Origin: Microbulbifer yueqingensis
GTDB taxonomy: Bacteria > Pseudomonadota > Gammaproteobacteria > Pseudomonadales > Cellvibrionaceae
Direction: 5' to 3'
Assembly: GCF_900100355.1 (NCBI RefSeq)
Contig: NZ_FNFH01000006.1
Coordinates: 62,001-126,000, forward strand
Length of the DNA stretch: 64,000 nucleotides
In this document: piece by piece, positions 42,635 to 51,823 of the stretch
Layout of the letters: every line of letters begins with the position of its first letter
How positions within the stretch are numbered: position 1 is the first letter of the stretch
Translations under genes and position numbers: made by a program
Notes under the pieces: model-generated
What the model saw: the letters and a program-made list of their open reading frames with translations, nothing else
Told to the model about the DNA's origin: nothing
Databases searched by the model: none

Positions 42635-43117
42635 TTATAAAAAGTACAGTGCGGTGTACACCAGCAGTGAGATGGCGATATAGGCGTGTTCCACGCGCCT
42701 GCGCCGGGCTTCATCGTTGCGCGCGCCGCAGAGGTCTATCACCGCCTGGCGCAAAAGAAATGTATACAGCACGTAATAGGTGAACGGGACCAGGTGGTGA
42801 ACCACGCTGTAGTCGGCCAGTGAGCGGCCGGTAAATCCCAGCAGCAGGCCGAGTTCGTTGTAAATGCCCCAGATGCCAAGGGCCGCGTTGATAAACATCC
42901 AGCGCACAGCATCGCGGCCGAAGATCAACTTGTAAAACAAGAGGTAACAATAAATCCCGAAGCCGCCAAAAACATAGATTACGCTGAAAGATGGTTCATT
43001 GCTGAAGTAGGCCTGGTAAAAAGCGATTCCACCGAAGACGCCCATGTGGAACAGGAAGAATGGATACAGGAAATCCTTCTGCGCTCCGCGACTCTCGATA
43101 TAGGGTTGCTCGCTCAT
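42635..43117 (-). CDS. integral membrane protein of unknown function
   Basis: A 160-residue protein with four to five predicted membrane segments (FFLFHMGVFGGIAFYQAYF, VIYVFGGFGIYCYLLFY, FINAALGIWGIYNELGLLLG, and a C-terminal one). No family motif is recognised. Its start overlaps the stop of the phospholipase-A2-like gene by 4 bp (ATGA), so the two are translated together. The TerC terminator lies just downstream. Confidence 0.75.
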   Translation of the reverse strand: MSEQPYIESRGAQKDFLYPFFLFHMGVFGGIAFYQAYFSNEPSFSVIYVFGGFGIYCYLLFYKLIFGRDAVRWMFINAALGIWGIYNELGLLLGFTGRSLADYSVVHHLVPFTYYVLYTFLLRQAVIDLCGARNDEARRRRVEHAYIAISLLVYTALYFL

Positions 43118-43572
43118 TGGTCTTCTCCCTTGCCACGAGCCTGTTTCGCCAGCGCGGCCTCTACCAACCTGCGCTCGCTATCAGTGAGTGGCTGGTAGCC
43201 ACGCAGGTAGGGCCAGCCGTAGCCCCAGCGGAATGACGTAGGCAGGAAGGCGGAGCCGCCTACGCGCACGCCGGCCAGCATCATAAGCGCGATATCGGGT
43301 TCGCCGGCATCGGTGACGCAGGCTTCAAGTGCCCGGTCTGCCTGCAGCCGCTCAGCGTAGGTGCCACCGTGCCAATAGGCCAGGTCGTGGGTGCGACAGC
43401 ACTCCAGCCAGAGTTCCGGTTTCTCCACAGTACCGTCCGGGAACAGGCTGCAGCCGTCAGAGGTGAAGGGATCGATCGAAGCTGGCTTCGCGGTAGCCGG
43501 TGCTACCGCGAGCAGAAGCGCGTAGGCCAGTAAGCCCGATCCTGATTTTGTATCAGTAAGCGCTGCTGGCAT
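43114..43572 (-). CDS. secreted phospholipase A2-like protein
   Basis: A 152-residue protein with a signal peptide (LLAYALLLAVAPATAKPA, residues about 14-31). The mature part has DGCSLFPDG, then ECCRTHDLAYWHGGTY near residue 63-78. CCxxHDxxYW is the active-site helix of the phospholipase A2 fold, where the HD pair is the catalytic dyad, and an Asp lies further on in LQADRALEAC. The protein is longer and simpler than animal enzymes, and the calcium loop is not obvious. Lipase activity is inferred. It overlaps the downstream membrane gene by 4 bp. Confidence 0.75.
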   Translation of the reverse strand: MPAALTDTKSGSGLLAYALLLAVAPATAKPASIDPFTSDGCSLFPDGTVEKPELWLECCRTHDLAYWHGGTYAERLQADRALEACVTDAGEPDIALMMLAGVRVGGSAFLPTSFRWGYGWPYLRGYQPLTDSERRLVEAALAKQARGKGEDQ

Positions 43573-43648
43573 GACTCCCTCCGTCCTTGCGAAAGTGCCC
43601 TTTATAGCAGTATGCGCCGCTGCCGAAAAATTTTTCCGGGAGATCGCT

Positions 43649-44479
43649 TCAGGCCACGCGCCGCAGCCTGCCGCCGGTCGGCGCCGGGCGGTTGGGGAAA
43701 TTCGGCCCGGTGGGGGTGGAGTGCTTCAGCAGGTAATCCACAATCGCGCCCCGCAGCGCGGCATCGCCGCCCTCGATACCCTGGTTGCCGAACAGCCGGT
43801 TGAACTCGATTACGTAAGGGTGCCCGCCCACCATGGCGATATCAAAACCCGCATGGTTGATGCCGAGCGTCCGTGCCAGGTGTAGCGCCAGGTCGATGGC
43901 TGCCTGGGGCACCGGGCTGCGGTCCACGAAGCCCCCCTTGGCCACATTGTTGTAGAAGCCCTGTGCCGCCTGTAACCGCCAGTAGGCGGCCAGCACCTGG
44001 TCGCCCACAATCACGATGCGGATATCCCTGTCGATGGGCAGGTGTTCCTGCACGTAGAGCACATCGGTGCGGCTGACGTACTCGCGCCAGTCCTCGCGGG
44101 AGTCGATCAGCCAGACGCCGTTGCCCTGGGACGCCTTGGGCAGCTTCGCCACGAAGGGGTGATCCATCTCCTCCCACAACCGGGCGGCATTTTCGGGTGT
44201 GTTGGCCAGGATGCGCGTGCAGGGTGCGTTGGCCGGCGCCACCACTTCGAAGGCGCGGGTCATCTCGATCTTGTTATGGCCCAGTCGGTAGCTGGCCTCG
44301 CTCGGGAAAACCCGCGCACCCAGCCCATAGGTCAGGGCGTTCAGTTGCCAGTACTCGGGAAACAGCACCCAGTCGGCAGCGGCAATGGCATCGCGCTGCC
44401 GGAACACCTCGTCCGGTTTCAGCTGCAGCGTGTCGGCAAAGCCCAGGGTGCGGAAAACGTTAAAAGAGACCCACGACAT
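43649..44479 (-). CDS. ATP-grasp family protein (RimK-like)
   Basis: A 276-residue protein beginning MSWVSFNVFRTLGFADTLQL at 44479; a 29-codon TTG extension is possible but weak. The ATP-grasp core is visible in HPFVAKLPKASQGNGVWLI (phosphate-binding lysine and glycine-rich loop), VLYVQEHLPIDRDIRIVIVG, and the metal-binding FDIAMVGGHPYVIEFNRLFG with Glu and Asn ligands. Such enzymes join an acid to an amine through an acyl-phosphate, as RimK adds glutamate. No partner gene reveals the substrate. The C-terminus has a proline-rich tail. Confidence 0.88.
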   Translation of the reverse strand: MSWVSFNVFRTLGFADTLQLKPDEVFRQRDAIAAADWVLFPEYWQLNALTYGLGARVFPSEASYRLGHNKIEMTRAFEVVAPANAPCTRILANTPENAARLWEEMDHPFVAKLPKASQGNGVWLIDSREDWREYVSRTDVLYVQEHLPIDRDIRIVIVGDQVLAAYWRLQAAQGFYNNVAKGGFVDRSPVPQAAIDLALHLARTLGINHAGFDIAMVGGHPYVIEFNRLFGNQGIEGGDAALRGAIVDYLLKHSTPTGPNFPNRPAPTGGRLRRVA

Positions 44480-44755
44480 CTTGTTTCGACTACAGGAAGC
44501 CCGGCGGGAGCCTGGGCGGGGGTAAAAACGAGGCGCGTTTTTAATCCAGCTCGGGAGGGCCGTCAAGCAGATTAAAAAGCCCGCCGGAGTTGCCGTACAA
44601 GGCCCAAAAAATATCGGCAGTGGTCAAAATATTTGAACTGGAACGGGTATTGGCCGGCAGCGGAATGTTTTTCGCCAAGCGAGGCACGGCGGAGAGGGCA
44701 GAGCGGCTAAAAGTCTGCCTGTTGCGAACTACTGTCCCACTGTGGTGCGGAAAAA

Positions 44756-45373
44756 CTATTGCGAACTGGAAATTTCCCGCTGGCGGAAGGGACTGAGTTC
44801 TTCGGTGACAATGGATATCACGCGCCGGTCCAGCGGCACCCAGCGGTGCAGGGCGACCGGTACCTCGTAGCTGGTCCCGAGCGGCAGGAGGGCGCTGCTG
44901 TGGGGCACTATGGTGATGTCGTAGCGGGTCCAGATGGAGACCGGCTCGACAGCGGCGAGGCTGTGCACATCCTCGTTCATCCTGGCCAGGAAACTGCTGC
45001 CCACGCCCAGCTGGCGGCCGCCGCGGTAGGGCAGGCAGTTGGCCCACAGGCTACCAAAGTGCGGGCTGGCCATGGAGATGAACTTGTGTACGTGCTCCAG
45101 CCCGCCCAGGTGCTGCAGGTAGTGGCGCGCCACGATGCCGCCCATGCTGAAACCGACCAGGGCGAAACTCTGCTCCGGCTCCACCAGCGCCTCGGCCTGG
45201 CTTTTCAGCTGGTGCGACAGGAACTCCATGCCATACCAGCCCGAGTTGTACTCCAGGTGAATGTAGTGGGCCGAAAAACCGGCCGCATCCAGGGACGCCT
45301 TCATGCGCTTCATGGAGTAGCCGAGATCGAAGATGCCGGGTACCAGCAGCACCAGGTTGCTCATCCCCTTCAT
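44756..45373 (-). CDS. lipase/esterase-like alpha/beta hydrolase
   Basis: A 205-residue protein. LVLLVPGIFDLGYSMKRM is the first strand and oxyanion region, and FALVGFSMGGIVARHYL has the GFSMGG nucleophile elbow near residue 95. The C-terminal ALHRWVPLDRRVISIV may carry the His. The size matches small lipase class 2-like esterases without a lid. No signal peptide is clear; the start has an AGGGGG ribosome site. Confidence 0.87.
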   Translation of the reverse strand: MKGMSNLVLLVPGIFDLGYSMKRMKASLDAAGFSAHYIHLEYNSGWYGMEFLSHQLKSQAEALVEPEQSFALVGFSMGGIVARHYLQHLGGLEHVHKFISMASPHFGSLWANCLPYRGGRQLGVGSSFLARMNEDVHSLAAVEPVSIWTRYDITIVPHSSALLPLGTSYEVPVALHRWVPLDRRVISIVTEELSPFRQREISSSQ

Positions 45374-45570
45374 GCCTGCCCCCTCGCCTTGCGGGGGTGA
45401 GAACAGGAAATATCCGGGATGAACGAGGGAATGGAATAGGGACCGGGCCCCACGGCGACCTCCGCAAGCGGGTGGCTGAGTCCCAAGCTTAGCGCGGCCG
45501 GGCCGGGGCCGAAACCTGCGGGGAGCGGTCGATTACCTTTGTTGCCGCCACTCCCAGCCGGAAGGAAAAA

Positions 45571-45777
45571 TCACCTCCCGCAGGTGCGCAGGCCGAACAG
45601 GCGGTATAGCGGGCACCAGCGCAGGGCACCGGTCAGGATAAAGATGACCGCGACCAGGCCCAGTACGGCGGCAGTCATACCGCTGATGGTGCCGGTGAAG
45701 TAGAGCGCCGCAATTACCGCGGCCAGCGCTAGCCGTACCAGGCGGTCAAGTGTGCCCACGTTTTTCTGGATTTCCAT
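45571..45777 (-). CDS. DUF2892 (YgaP-type) small membrane protein
   Basis: A 68-residue protein starting at MEIQKNVGTLDRLVRLALAA, with a GGGGG site upstream. Two membrane helices (AVIAALYFTGTISGM and AVLGLVAVIFILTGAL) are followed by RWCPLYRLFGLRTC, the Cys-containing end of DUF2892 proteins. In YgaP this domain is joined to a rhodanese; here it stands alone. Confidence 0.92.
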   Translation of the reverse strand: MEIQKNVGTLDRLVRLALAAVIAALYFTGTISGMTAAVLGLVAVIFILTGALRWCPLYRLFGLRTCGR

Positions 45778-45933
45778 GAGATACCCCCAAAAAGGTCCGT
45801 TGCGGATTTGTTGGTGGGCGGCCTGGTGAGCGGCCCACACCGGGTGTATCTATAGCCTGCGACGGCTTTCGGGAAATTGATCCAGGTCAGGAGGAAGCAA
45901 AGTCGTTGCCTGCGCGGTGGCGTCCCCACCCTG

Positions 45934-47481
45934 TCATCGATCCCCGGTAAGCGTGGTGCGCACCTTGTCCAGCACGTTGCGGATATATGTCCTCACGGTT
46001 GGGGGATTCTCCTTTGGCTTGCGCGGTGTTTCTCGTCGCACTTCCCGCATGCGGGCCAGCTGCTCGGCTCGTGCCTTCTCCTCTTCCAATCGGGTGCTGA
46101 GCGACAGCAACGCTTCGTTGTCCGGTGCAATGCCCAGGCCGCTGTGCACATAGCGGTGGGCGTCCTCATAGTCACTCTCATCCATCTCGGCGCGCGCCAG
46201 GCGGATATATTCAGCGATGATTTGCGAGATACCGGTACGGGCGCGCGTATTATCGGCATCCAGAGCAAGGGCCTGGCGGAAATAGTGCAAGGCATTGTCC
46301 TCCTCCGGCAGGCGCAGCCTGCCCTTCTGCAGCGCCCGTGTACCCTGCGCGAGATAGGCATCCAGTTGCTTCTGTTCTGCCGTTTTCAGGCCCAGCATGG
46401 CCTCCAGGTTGGTGCTGTCCAGCTGCAACACTTTGCGGTAGAAGTCGCGGGCGTTGTTGTCTTCCGGCGCCAGGTAGCGACCGGACTGCATGCTCGCCTG
46501 GGCCTGAGTCAGTAGTCTCTCAATTTCCCTTTCTGTCTCCGTTTTATAAAAGAAACCGAAATAGGCAGCTGCCAGTATCCCGCCGGTTGCCAGTGCGGTC
46601 GGTATAAGCTTTGCCCGCCGAGACGAGGTTTGTCTGCGGCGATCGGGCGGTGGGACCTCCGCGCACGAAATGTGAGCCTCGCTTGCCAGCAGCCGGTCGA
46701 TTTCCTCGAGCAGCTCGCGACAAGACTGGTACCTCTCGCCGGGCAGTTTGGCCAGCATTCTATTGAGTAGTGGCGACAGGAAGTCGATTTCTGGTGGTAA
46801 CCGGGGCGGCGGCAGCTGGATATGGTTCAGCGCCGTGCTGGTATGGCTGTCCCCACGGAAGGGGTTGTAGCCGAGCAGCAGTTCCAGGAGCACCACACCC
46901 AGGCTGTAGATGTCCGTGGTTCCATCGATGGGCAGGCATTGTGCCTGTTCCGGACTACTGTAAGAGGGGCTTCCCAGGCTCAGTCCGGACTGGGTCAGGT
47001 CAGAGTCTGCAGCGACATCCTTGGCGACTCCGAAGTCAGTCAGCACCGCGGTGCCGTCGTCGCGGAACAGGATATTGCTCGGCTTTACATCCCGGTGAAT
47101 GATTTCGTTCTCGTGCACCACCGCCAGCCCCTCCGCTACCTGGCGCACCAGCCGGAGGATTGCAATGGAGTCTGAGGGCCGGGCAGCAGTTTCAGCCAGG
47201 TCCCCGCCTCCGGCAAATTCCATGGCGATGTAGCAGTCGCCATTCTCGAGCGTTGAAATATCGTAAATGGTAATGACGTGAGGGCTGTTCAGTCCGGCAA
47301 TAAAGCGCGCCTCGTTGATGAAGCGTTCGGCTACCTCAGGCTCGCTGGTGTTGCGCAATACTTTGACCGCCACCTTGCGGTTCAGGGATTCCTGGGTGGC
47401 GAGGTACACAGACGCCATACCGCCATGGCCGATGGCGGTATGGATGGTGTAGCCCGGTATGTGAATGTCGGCAGAATTCAT
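45934..47481 (-). CDS. membrane Ser/Thr protein kinase with TPR-like sensor region
   Basis: A 515-residue Hanks-type kinase. The kinase domain (about 10-270) is complete: glycine loop IGHGGMASVYLA, catalytic lysine in VAVKVLRN, HRDVKPSNILF, and DFGVAKD. A short hydrophobic segment (IPTALATGGILAAAYFGFFY, about 290-310) follows. The C-terminal half has repeated helix pairs in the style of tetratricopeptide repeats (ARDFYRKVLQLDSTNLEAML, ALHYFRQALALDADNTRART), suggesting a periplasmic protein-binding part. Substrates are not known and no phosphatase gene is adjacent. Confidence 0.95.
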   Translation of the reverse strand: MNSADIHIPGYTIHTAIGHGGMASVYLATQESLNRKVAVKVLRNTSEPEVAERFINEARFIAGLNSPHVITIYDISTLENGDCYIAMEFAGGGDLAETAARPSDSIAILRLVRQVAEGLAVVHENEIIHRDVKPSNILFRDDGTAVLTDFGVAKDVAADSDLTQSGLSLGSPSYSSPEQAQCLPIDGTTDIYSLGVVLLELLLGYNPFRGDSHTSTALNHIQLPPPRLPPEIDFLSPLLNRMLAKLPGERYQSCRELLEEIDRLLASEAHISCAEVPPPDRRRQTSSRRAKLIPTALATGGILAAAYFGFFYKTETEREIERLLTQAQASMQSGRYLAPEDNNARDFYRKVLQLDSTNLEAMLGLKTAEQKQLDAYLAQGTRALQKGRLRLPEEDNALHYFRQALALDADNTRARTGISQIIAEYIRLARAEMDESDYEDAHRYVHSGLGIAPDNEALLSLSTRLEEEKARAEQLARMREVRRETPRKPKENPPTVRTYIRNVLDKVRTTLTGDR

Positions 47482-47649
47482 ATACGCCTGATCTTTTCGA
47501 AAGTCGCGCCAGGAACTGGCCGGGAAAAGCAGGGCGGGGCGCGGTGTCGATACCCGCTAGATTAGATAGCCGAGTGTCGCCGGCTTTACAAACGTCCGCA
47601 CGTGACTCGCGAACAAAGGCGCGTCGGCCATTTTGCATGATGGAGTGGG

Positions 47650-47985
47650 TTAATCTTTGTTCCGGGCGTCGGCGGCGAGCTTGTCGTACCAGTCGGCGTA
47701 GGGCGTATTTTTTACCAGGTGGCGGTTGTAGTCGGGCGCACCGTCCTTCCACCACACCGGGCCACGTTCGCCCAGGGCCACCTTGGCCCTGTGCACGCCC
47801 TGTCGGGCGTCTTTCTCGCCGGTCTTGTCACCGGCCCTGGTGGCACGACCCACCGCCGAGCGGTGGCGCATCAGCTCGCGGGTCAGTTCCTCGCGTTGCG
47901 TTTCCGGGAGTTGCGGGTTGCTCATGCGCCACAGCCGGCCCCGGACGACAAAATAGCGTCCGTCCGGTGTCACTGGGTGGCGCAT
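47650..47985 (-). CDS. conserved small protein of unknown function
   Basis: A 111-residue basic protein beginning MRHPVTPDGRYFVVRGRLWR and containing LPETQREELTRELMRHRSAV, ARQGVHRAKVALGERGPVWW and DGAPDYNRHLV. No signal or membrane segment is present. A GGAGGA ribosome site precedes the ATG. It resembles widely distributed short hypothetical proteins, but I cannot name a domain. It follows the DUF5694-like gene by 24 bp and is probably co-transcribed. Confidence 0.75.
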   Translation of the reverse strand: MRHPVTPDGRYFVVRGRLWRMSNPQLPETQREELTRELMRHRSAVGRATRAGDKTGEKDARQGVHRAKVALGERGPVWWKDGAPDYNRHLVKNTPYADWYDKLAADARNKD

Positions 47986-48009
47986 GGCTTCCTCCGCGGC
48001 GGGAATCGA

Positions 48010-48837
48010 TTACAGGTGTTCGGTGATGTCCCAGGCCTCGCGCGCACTGTCCGCCGCGATGAGGGTTTTCAGCAGGGCGGTGTGTCCCTGGCCGCCGATC
48101 GCGATGACCCGGGACCCCGGTTGCGCCACTGCCTGGATGTTGGCATACATTCGCAGGTTGCGGTGCCACCAGCTGGCGGCGGCATCAGCGCCCGCGAAAC
48201 CGTCCCCGGCCCCGATGTCGTTGGTGGCCATGTAGAGATTAATATTAACCTGGTCTTCGGCGGGGTCGTTGGTCAGCTGCAACAGGCGCCGCAATGAGAG
48301 GGTGCTGTGGCGCTGCTCAATCAGCGCGGTAATGCGGCTGATCTCCTTCTCGACACGTTGCTTGCGGTCGGTGGCGTGCTGCTCCATATACTTGAACAGT
48401 GGCTGCGGTTGCCAGGAAACTTCCTGCTCGTCGTAGCAGGTTACCTGGTCCAGCCCGGCACTGGCCGCTATGCGGAAACCCAGCTGCTGGTTTTCGTTGG
48501 TGTTCAGCTGATGCTCTCCCGCCCGATAGTCGGCATACAGACGATCGTAGTGGGCCTGGTCCGCCGGCTCGCATTCGAGCAGGACGTGGGTGGGCGACAG
48601 GGCTCCCAGGCGTCCGGTAAGCTTTTCGAGGTAGGCCTGGCTTTCCTCGGTAAGGACATTGATCTTGTCGGCCTTGATATGGTCCAGCCCGGGATTCTCG
48701 AAGTGAAATACGCCGAACAGCATTACTTTAGCGGGCTGCGGATCCATCGGCTCGGGAGCGGGATTGCTGGCGCGGGCTGTTAAACTGAATGAAACAAGAA
48801 GCGCAGTGGTGAGCAACAGGGTTTTTCTTTTCATCAT
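48010..48837 (-). CDS. exported DUF5694-like protein
   Basis: A 275-residue protein with a signal peptide (residues 1-23, ending TARA). The mature part begins AKVMLFGVFHFENPGLDHIK and contains HVLLECEPADQAHYDRLYAD and RVIAIGGQGHTALLKTLIAA near the end. GVFHF and GQGH motifs are typical of DUF5694, thought to be distantly related to TraB/TIKI proteases. The start has GAGGATA upstream (two adjacent ATGs). Function is unknown. Confidence 0.82.
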   Translation of the reverse strand: MMKRKTLLLTTALLVSFSLTARASNPAPEPMDPQPAKVMLFGVFHFENPGLDHIKADKINVLTEESQAYLEKLTGRLGALSPTHVLLECEPADQAHYDRLYADYRAGEHQLNTNENQQLGFRIAASAGLDQVTCYDEQEVSWQPQPLFKYMEQHATDRKQRVEKEISRITALIEQRHSTLSLRRLLQLTNDPAEDQVNINLYMATNDIGAGDGFAGADAAASWWHRNLRMYANIQAVAQPGSRVIAIGGQGHTALLKTLIAADSAREAWDITEHL

Positions 48838-48932
48838 TATCCTCGTCTGTGGTAGGTCATAAACTGGCGATACTCAGCGGGTCACTGAGTATTGGACGTG
48901 TCCAGTTGCATCAATGGATGCGCCCGGCTGGC

Positions 48933-49259
48933 TCACTGCTCCTGCCGTGTCTCGTTTTCCGCTTCCTCTACCATGCGATCCAGGCCTTCCAGTTTTTCCT
49001 GCAGGCCGGCGGTCCTGCGCAGCAATATCACATGCATCGCCAGCATGCTGACCAGGGAAAGCCCCGCTACTGCCGCGCCTGCCCACCACAGCCAGGTGGC
49101 TGACGGCCATTGCTGCACTGCGAGTGCGATCAAGCCGAAGCCGATCGCCCAGCGGATTGCCCACATGGCGACACGGCGCCTCAACGATACTGCGAATGGC
49201 GCGGTGAGAGCCTGCAACTCCGCGATCTGCTCCCTGCTGTTGGTTTCGTAACTTTCCAT
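48933..49259 (-). CDS. small two-helix membrane protein
   Basis: A 108-residue protein. It has a basic N-terminal region, then two membrane helices (AIRWAIGFGLIALAVQQW and WAGAAVAGLSLVSMLAMHVI), and a C-terminal coiled coil (RTAGLQEKLEGLDRMVEEAE). AAGGA precedes the ATG. No family is recognised. The 270-bp gap upstream (49260-49528) shows nothing I can name. Confidence 0.72.
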   Translation of the reverse strand: MESYETNSREQIAELQALTAPFAVSLRRRVAMWAIRWAIGFGLIALAVQQWPSATWLWWAGAAVAGLSLVSMLAMHVILLRRTAGLQEKLEGLDRMVEEAENETRQEQ

Positions 49260-49528
49260 GGGAATCCTTTTTTGCCAAGTGAAGGACTGTGTTGCTTTGT
49301 GTTGCTTGCGGCAGTCCGAAAGACGGGGTTGATAGCCCGGCGCCCGGGGATGTTCTTGTCGGGCCCGGTAAATTTACCGGTGATAGTGTAACTAGTACAG
49401 GGAGTGTTATTGCACCCTGTCATGCATCCCGGCTTAAAGACAGATTGCCAACAGCGCGGAAAGCGGTAAGGCGACGGGGCGGTCGTCATTCGGCGGAGTC
49501 CCGCAGGCTGATTGTTGCGGGCCCCGGC

Positions 49529-50239
49529 TCAAAACTCTTCCCTGTCCACAAATGGAACCCCGGTGAGATCTGCGCACCGCTGCCCATAACGCCGTGCACG
49601 CTCGTAAAGGCCGGCACCGGTGAAGTTGGCCAGGTTCATATTCAGGTTAAAGCCTGTGGCGCCATCACGGGAGGTTTTCTCTGCCAGATTTACCGCAAAG
49701 GAGGGTATATTGCTGTTTCGGCCGCTGGAATAGCGCACGATAGTGATCCGCTCGAACCGGGCAAGAGCCACTTCCTCTTCCCAGCGAAACCAGAGCCACT
49801 GTCCGCGCTTTATCACGGTCTTGTTGTCCAGGTCGATAAACCGGCTGACCTTGCCAAACAGGGTCCAGATTCCCAGCAAAAGCAAAACAGTACCGAACAC
49901 GGTCAGGATAGCCGAGCCGCCCTGGTAGCCGTGGATAGAGAAAACCAGCCCGAAGGCGATAGGAAAAATGGCTATGATCTTCGGTGCAAGGTTACGGCAC
50001 GGCTGGTAGATTCTATTCTCTTCCAGGCCATTGATTGAGAAGGCTTCCGGATCCAGGGGCACCAGCGGGAAAATTCTCTTGACCGCACGGTTACCGATGA
50101 TCAGGGGGATGCCTGCGAAAAGGAAAATGTCCTGCAGGAAATCCTCTGAGTTTCCGCTAAACGCGATATGGATGGCCAGGGGCACGACCAGCAAGGAAAG
50201 CAATAAATTCGCGAGCGAGCGCTTACTCTCGGTTGTCAT
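49529..50239 (-). CDS. membrane protein of unknown function
   Basis: A 236-residue protein with about four membrane segments, including LLLSLLVVPLAIHIAFSG, FLFAGIPLIIGNRAV and SAILTVFGTVLLLLGIWTLF. They are followed by a soluble C-terminal part (VIKRGQWLWFRWEEEVALAR, a PH-like or DUF-type strand pattern). No motif points to a function. The reading frame is intact and unlike a shadow of another gene. Confidence 0.75.
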   Translation of the reverse strand: MTTESKRSLANLLLSLLVVPLAIHIAFSGNSEDFLQDIFLFAGIPLIIGNRAVKRIFPLVPLDPEAFSINGLEENRIYQPCRNLAPKIIAIFPIAFGLVFSIHGYQGGSAILTVFGTVLLLLGIWTLFGKVSRFIDLDNKTVIKRGQWLWFRWEEEVALARFERITIVRYSSGRNSNIPSFAVNLAEKTSRDGATGFNLNMNLANFTGAGLYERARRYGQRCADLTGVPFVDREEF

Positions 50240-50359
50240 CCCTTTAACTTCCTTATTATTGGTCGCTGTTACGGTACGCGGCTTGGGTACCTGCGTTGCA
50301 ATATCTTGGTCATCGGCCGTACAGGCCTGTCACCCAAGCGCCAAATCACTGCCTATAAA

Positions 50360-51823
50360 CTATTGCAGCAGGAACTGCCGCCGCAATCGCCGGGATAGAT
50401 GATCCGCGGCCAGCGTCAGCGCGGCACTCACGGCGATCAACAATAGTGCCACGTCGAAGCGCAGGAACTCGAATGCCGAATCGATATAAAAGCCGAGCGT
50501 GGGAATGCCCAGTATACCGAGCATGGCGGTCTCGCGGATGATGATCTCCCAGCGGTAGAAGCAGTAGGCCAGGAAGCGCTGGTAGAGGGTGGGCACATAA
50601 TAGTATGCAAATCGGCTCACCGGCCCGGATTCCATTACGGCCGGCGCCAGTTCGTCGCTGTGCTTGCCCAGCAGGTGGGCGATGATGGCGCCGTTGTGCA
50701 GGGTCATGGCGGTGATAGCCGGCAGCATGGAGGGACCAAGCACCAGCAGGAACAGGAAGTTCAGCAGGTATTCGGGCAGTGAGCGAATCACCAGCAGCAG
50801 GCTGTCGCCAAGCCGCCGTGGCCAGCCGGACACGAAGTGCGATGAGTTGAGCGTGGAGGCCAGCAGCGCGAGAGCCCCGGTGAGCACCAGTACGATCTGC
50901 GCAATCAATATCGTATTCCACACTCCGGTGGCTACCTGTTCGCCCAGCCAGGCCAGCCAGCGACCGGTCTTTTCCAGCGGCCAGTCCTGGCGCAGCGGCG
51001 CGGGGATGCAGTCGTAGAGGAACTGCCGCAGGTTTGGGCCGTACCACTGTCCCGTCAGCGGTCGGGCGATGAACGCCGCAGGCACCAGCAGCCAGAGCCA
51101 GCGCGCCCGGAACCAGAAGCGCAGGGACCAGACCATCGCCAGCAGCGTGTACAGCAGGGCGCTGGCCGCGGAATAGTCCCCGGTGCGAAGTGCCGTTTCC
51201 AGGTGGAAGCCGATGGTCGGCAGGCCGATAAAGCCGAGCACCACCGAGGAACGGATCGCGCACTCCATGCGGTAGGCGGTGTAGCTGCGCATGGCGTGCG
51301 CCGCCAGCGGCAGCCGGGTGTAGAGGAAGTGGCTCAGGCTGGGGCCGGCTGCAGGCTTCACCGAGTTGGCTGGCCCCGGATCCACTTCCTCCAGCTGTTC
51401 GCCAAAAACCTTGGCCATGGTGCCGCTGAATGGCAACAGGATCGCCAGGACGCCGGACAGGGTGGAGATGCCAAACAGCTGGATAAAGATCAGCGCCCAG
51501 AACACCTCGTGCACCGACCGCAGGCAGGCGGCAAGAACGCGCACCCAGGCGCGATGATAAAAGGCGGCAAACAGGAAGCCGAGCGCGGCGGCCAGGATTA
51601 CGCCCTGCAGGGCAAAGGTCAGTGTGTAAATCACCCCGTCGAGCCACTGGCGCGGGTCAGGGATGCGTGGGGTAACGAGCCCGTGTGCCATGAGCCAGAG
51701 CTCATGGCCGGGACTGCGGGTCGTGATGTCGATATCCGCGAATACCAGGCAGGCCGCCGCGATTAGTGCGAAATAGAAGGTGAGCCTGCGCAGGCTGCGG
51801 GTCTGGCTGAGGAAGCCGGTCAC
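50360..51823 (-). CDS. PhnE-type ABC transporter permease, two domains fused
   Basis: A 487-residue permease, about twice the length of PhnE (about 260). It contains two permease halves, each with the cytoplasmic coupling loop: FIGLPTIGFHLETALRTGDYS near residue 196 and GILGIPTLGFYIDSAFEF near 440. One chain can therefore replace the usual permease dimer. It starts inside the end of the ATPase gene (4-bp ATGA overlap). With the PhnC- and PhnD-like genes it forms an importer for phosphonate-like or other oxyanions. Confidence 0.9.
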   Translation of the reverse strand: MTGFLSQTRSLRRLTFYFALIAAACLVFADIDITTRSPGHELWLMAHGLVTPRIPDPRQWLDGVIYTLTFALQGVILAAALGFLFAAFYHRAWVRVLAACLRSVHEVFWALIFIQLFGISTLSGVLAILLPFSGTMAKVFGEQLEEVDPGPANSVKPAAGPSLSHFLYTRLPLAAHAMRSYTAYRMECAIRSSVVLGFIGLPTIGFHLETALRTGDYSAASALLYTLLAMVWSLRFWFRARWLWLLVPAAFIARPLTGQWYGPNLRQFLYDCIPAPLRQDWPLEKTGRWLAWLGEQVATGVWNTILIAQIVLVLTGALALLASTLNSSHFVSGWPRRLGDSLLLVIRSLPEYLLNFLFLLVLGPSMLPAITAMTLHNGAIIAHLLGKHSDELAPAVMESGPVSRFAYYYVPTLYQRFLAYCFYRWEIIIRETAMLGILGIPTLGFYIDSAFEFLRFDVALLLIAVSAALTLAADHLSRRLRRQFLLQ

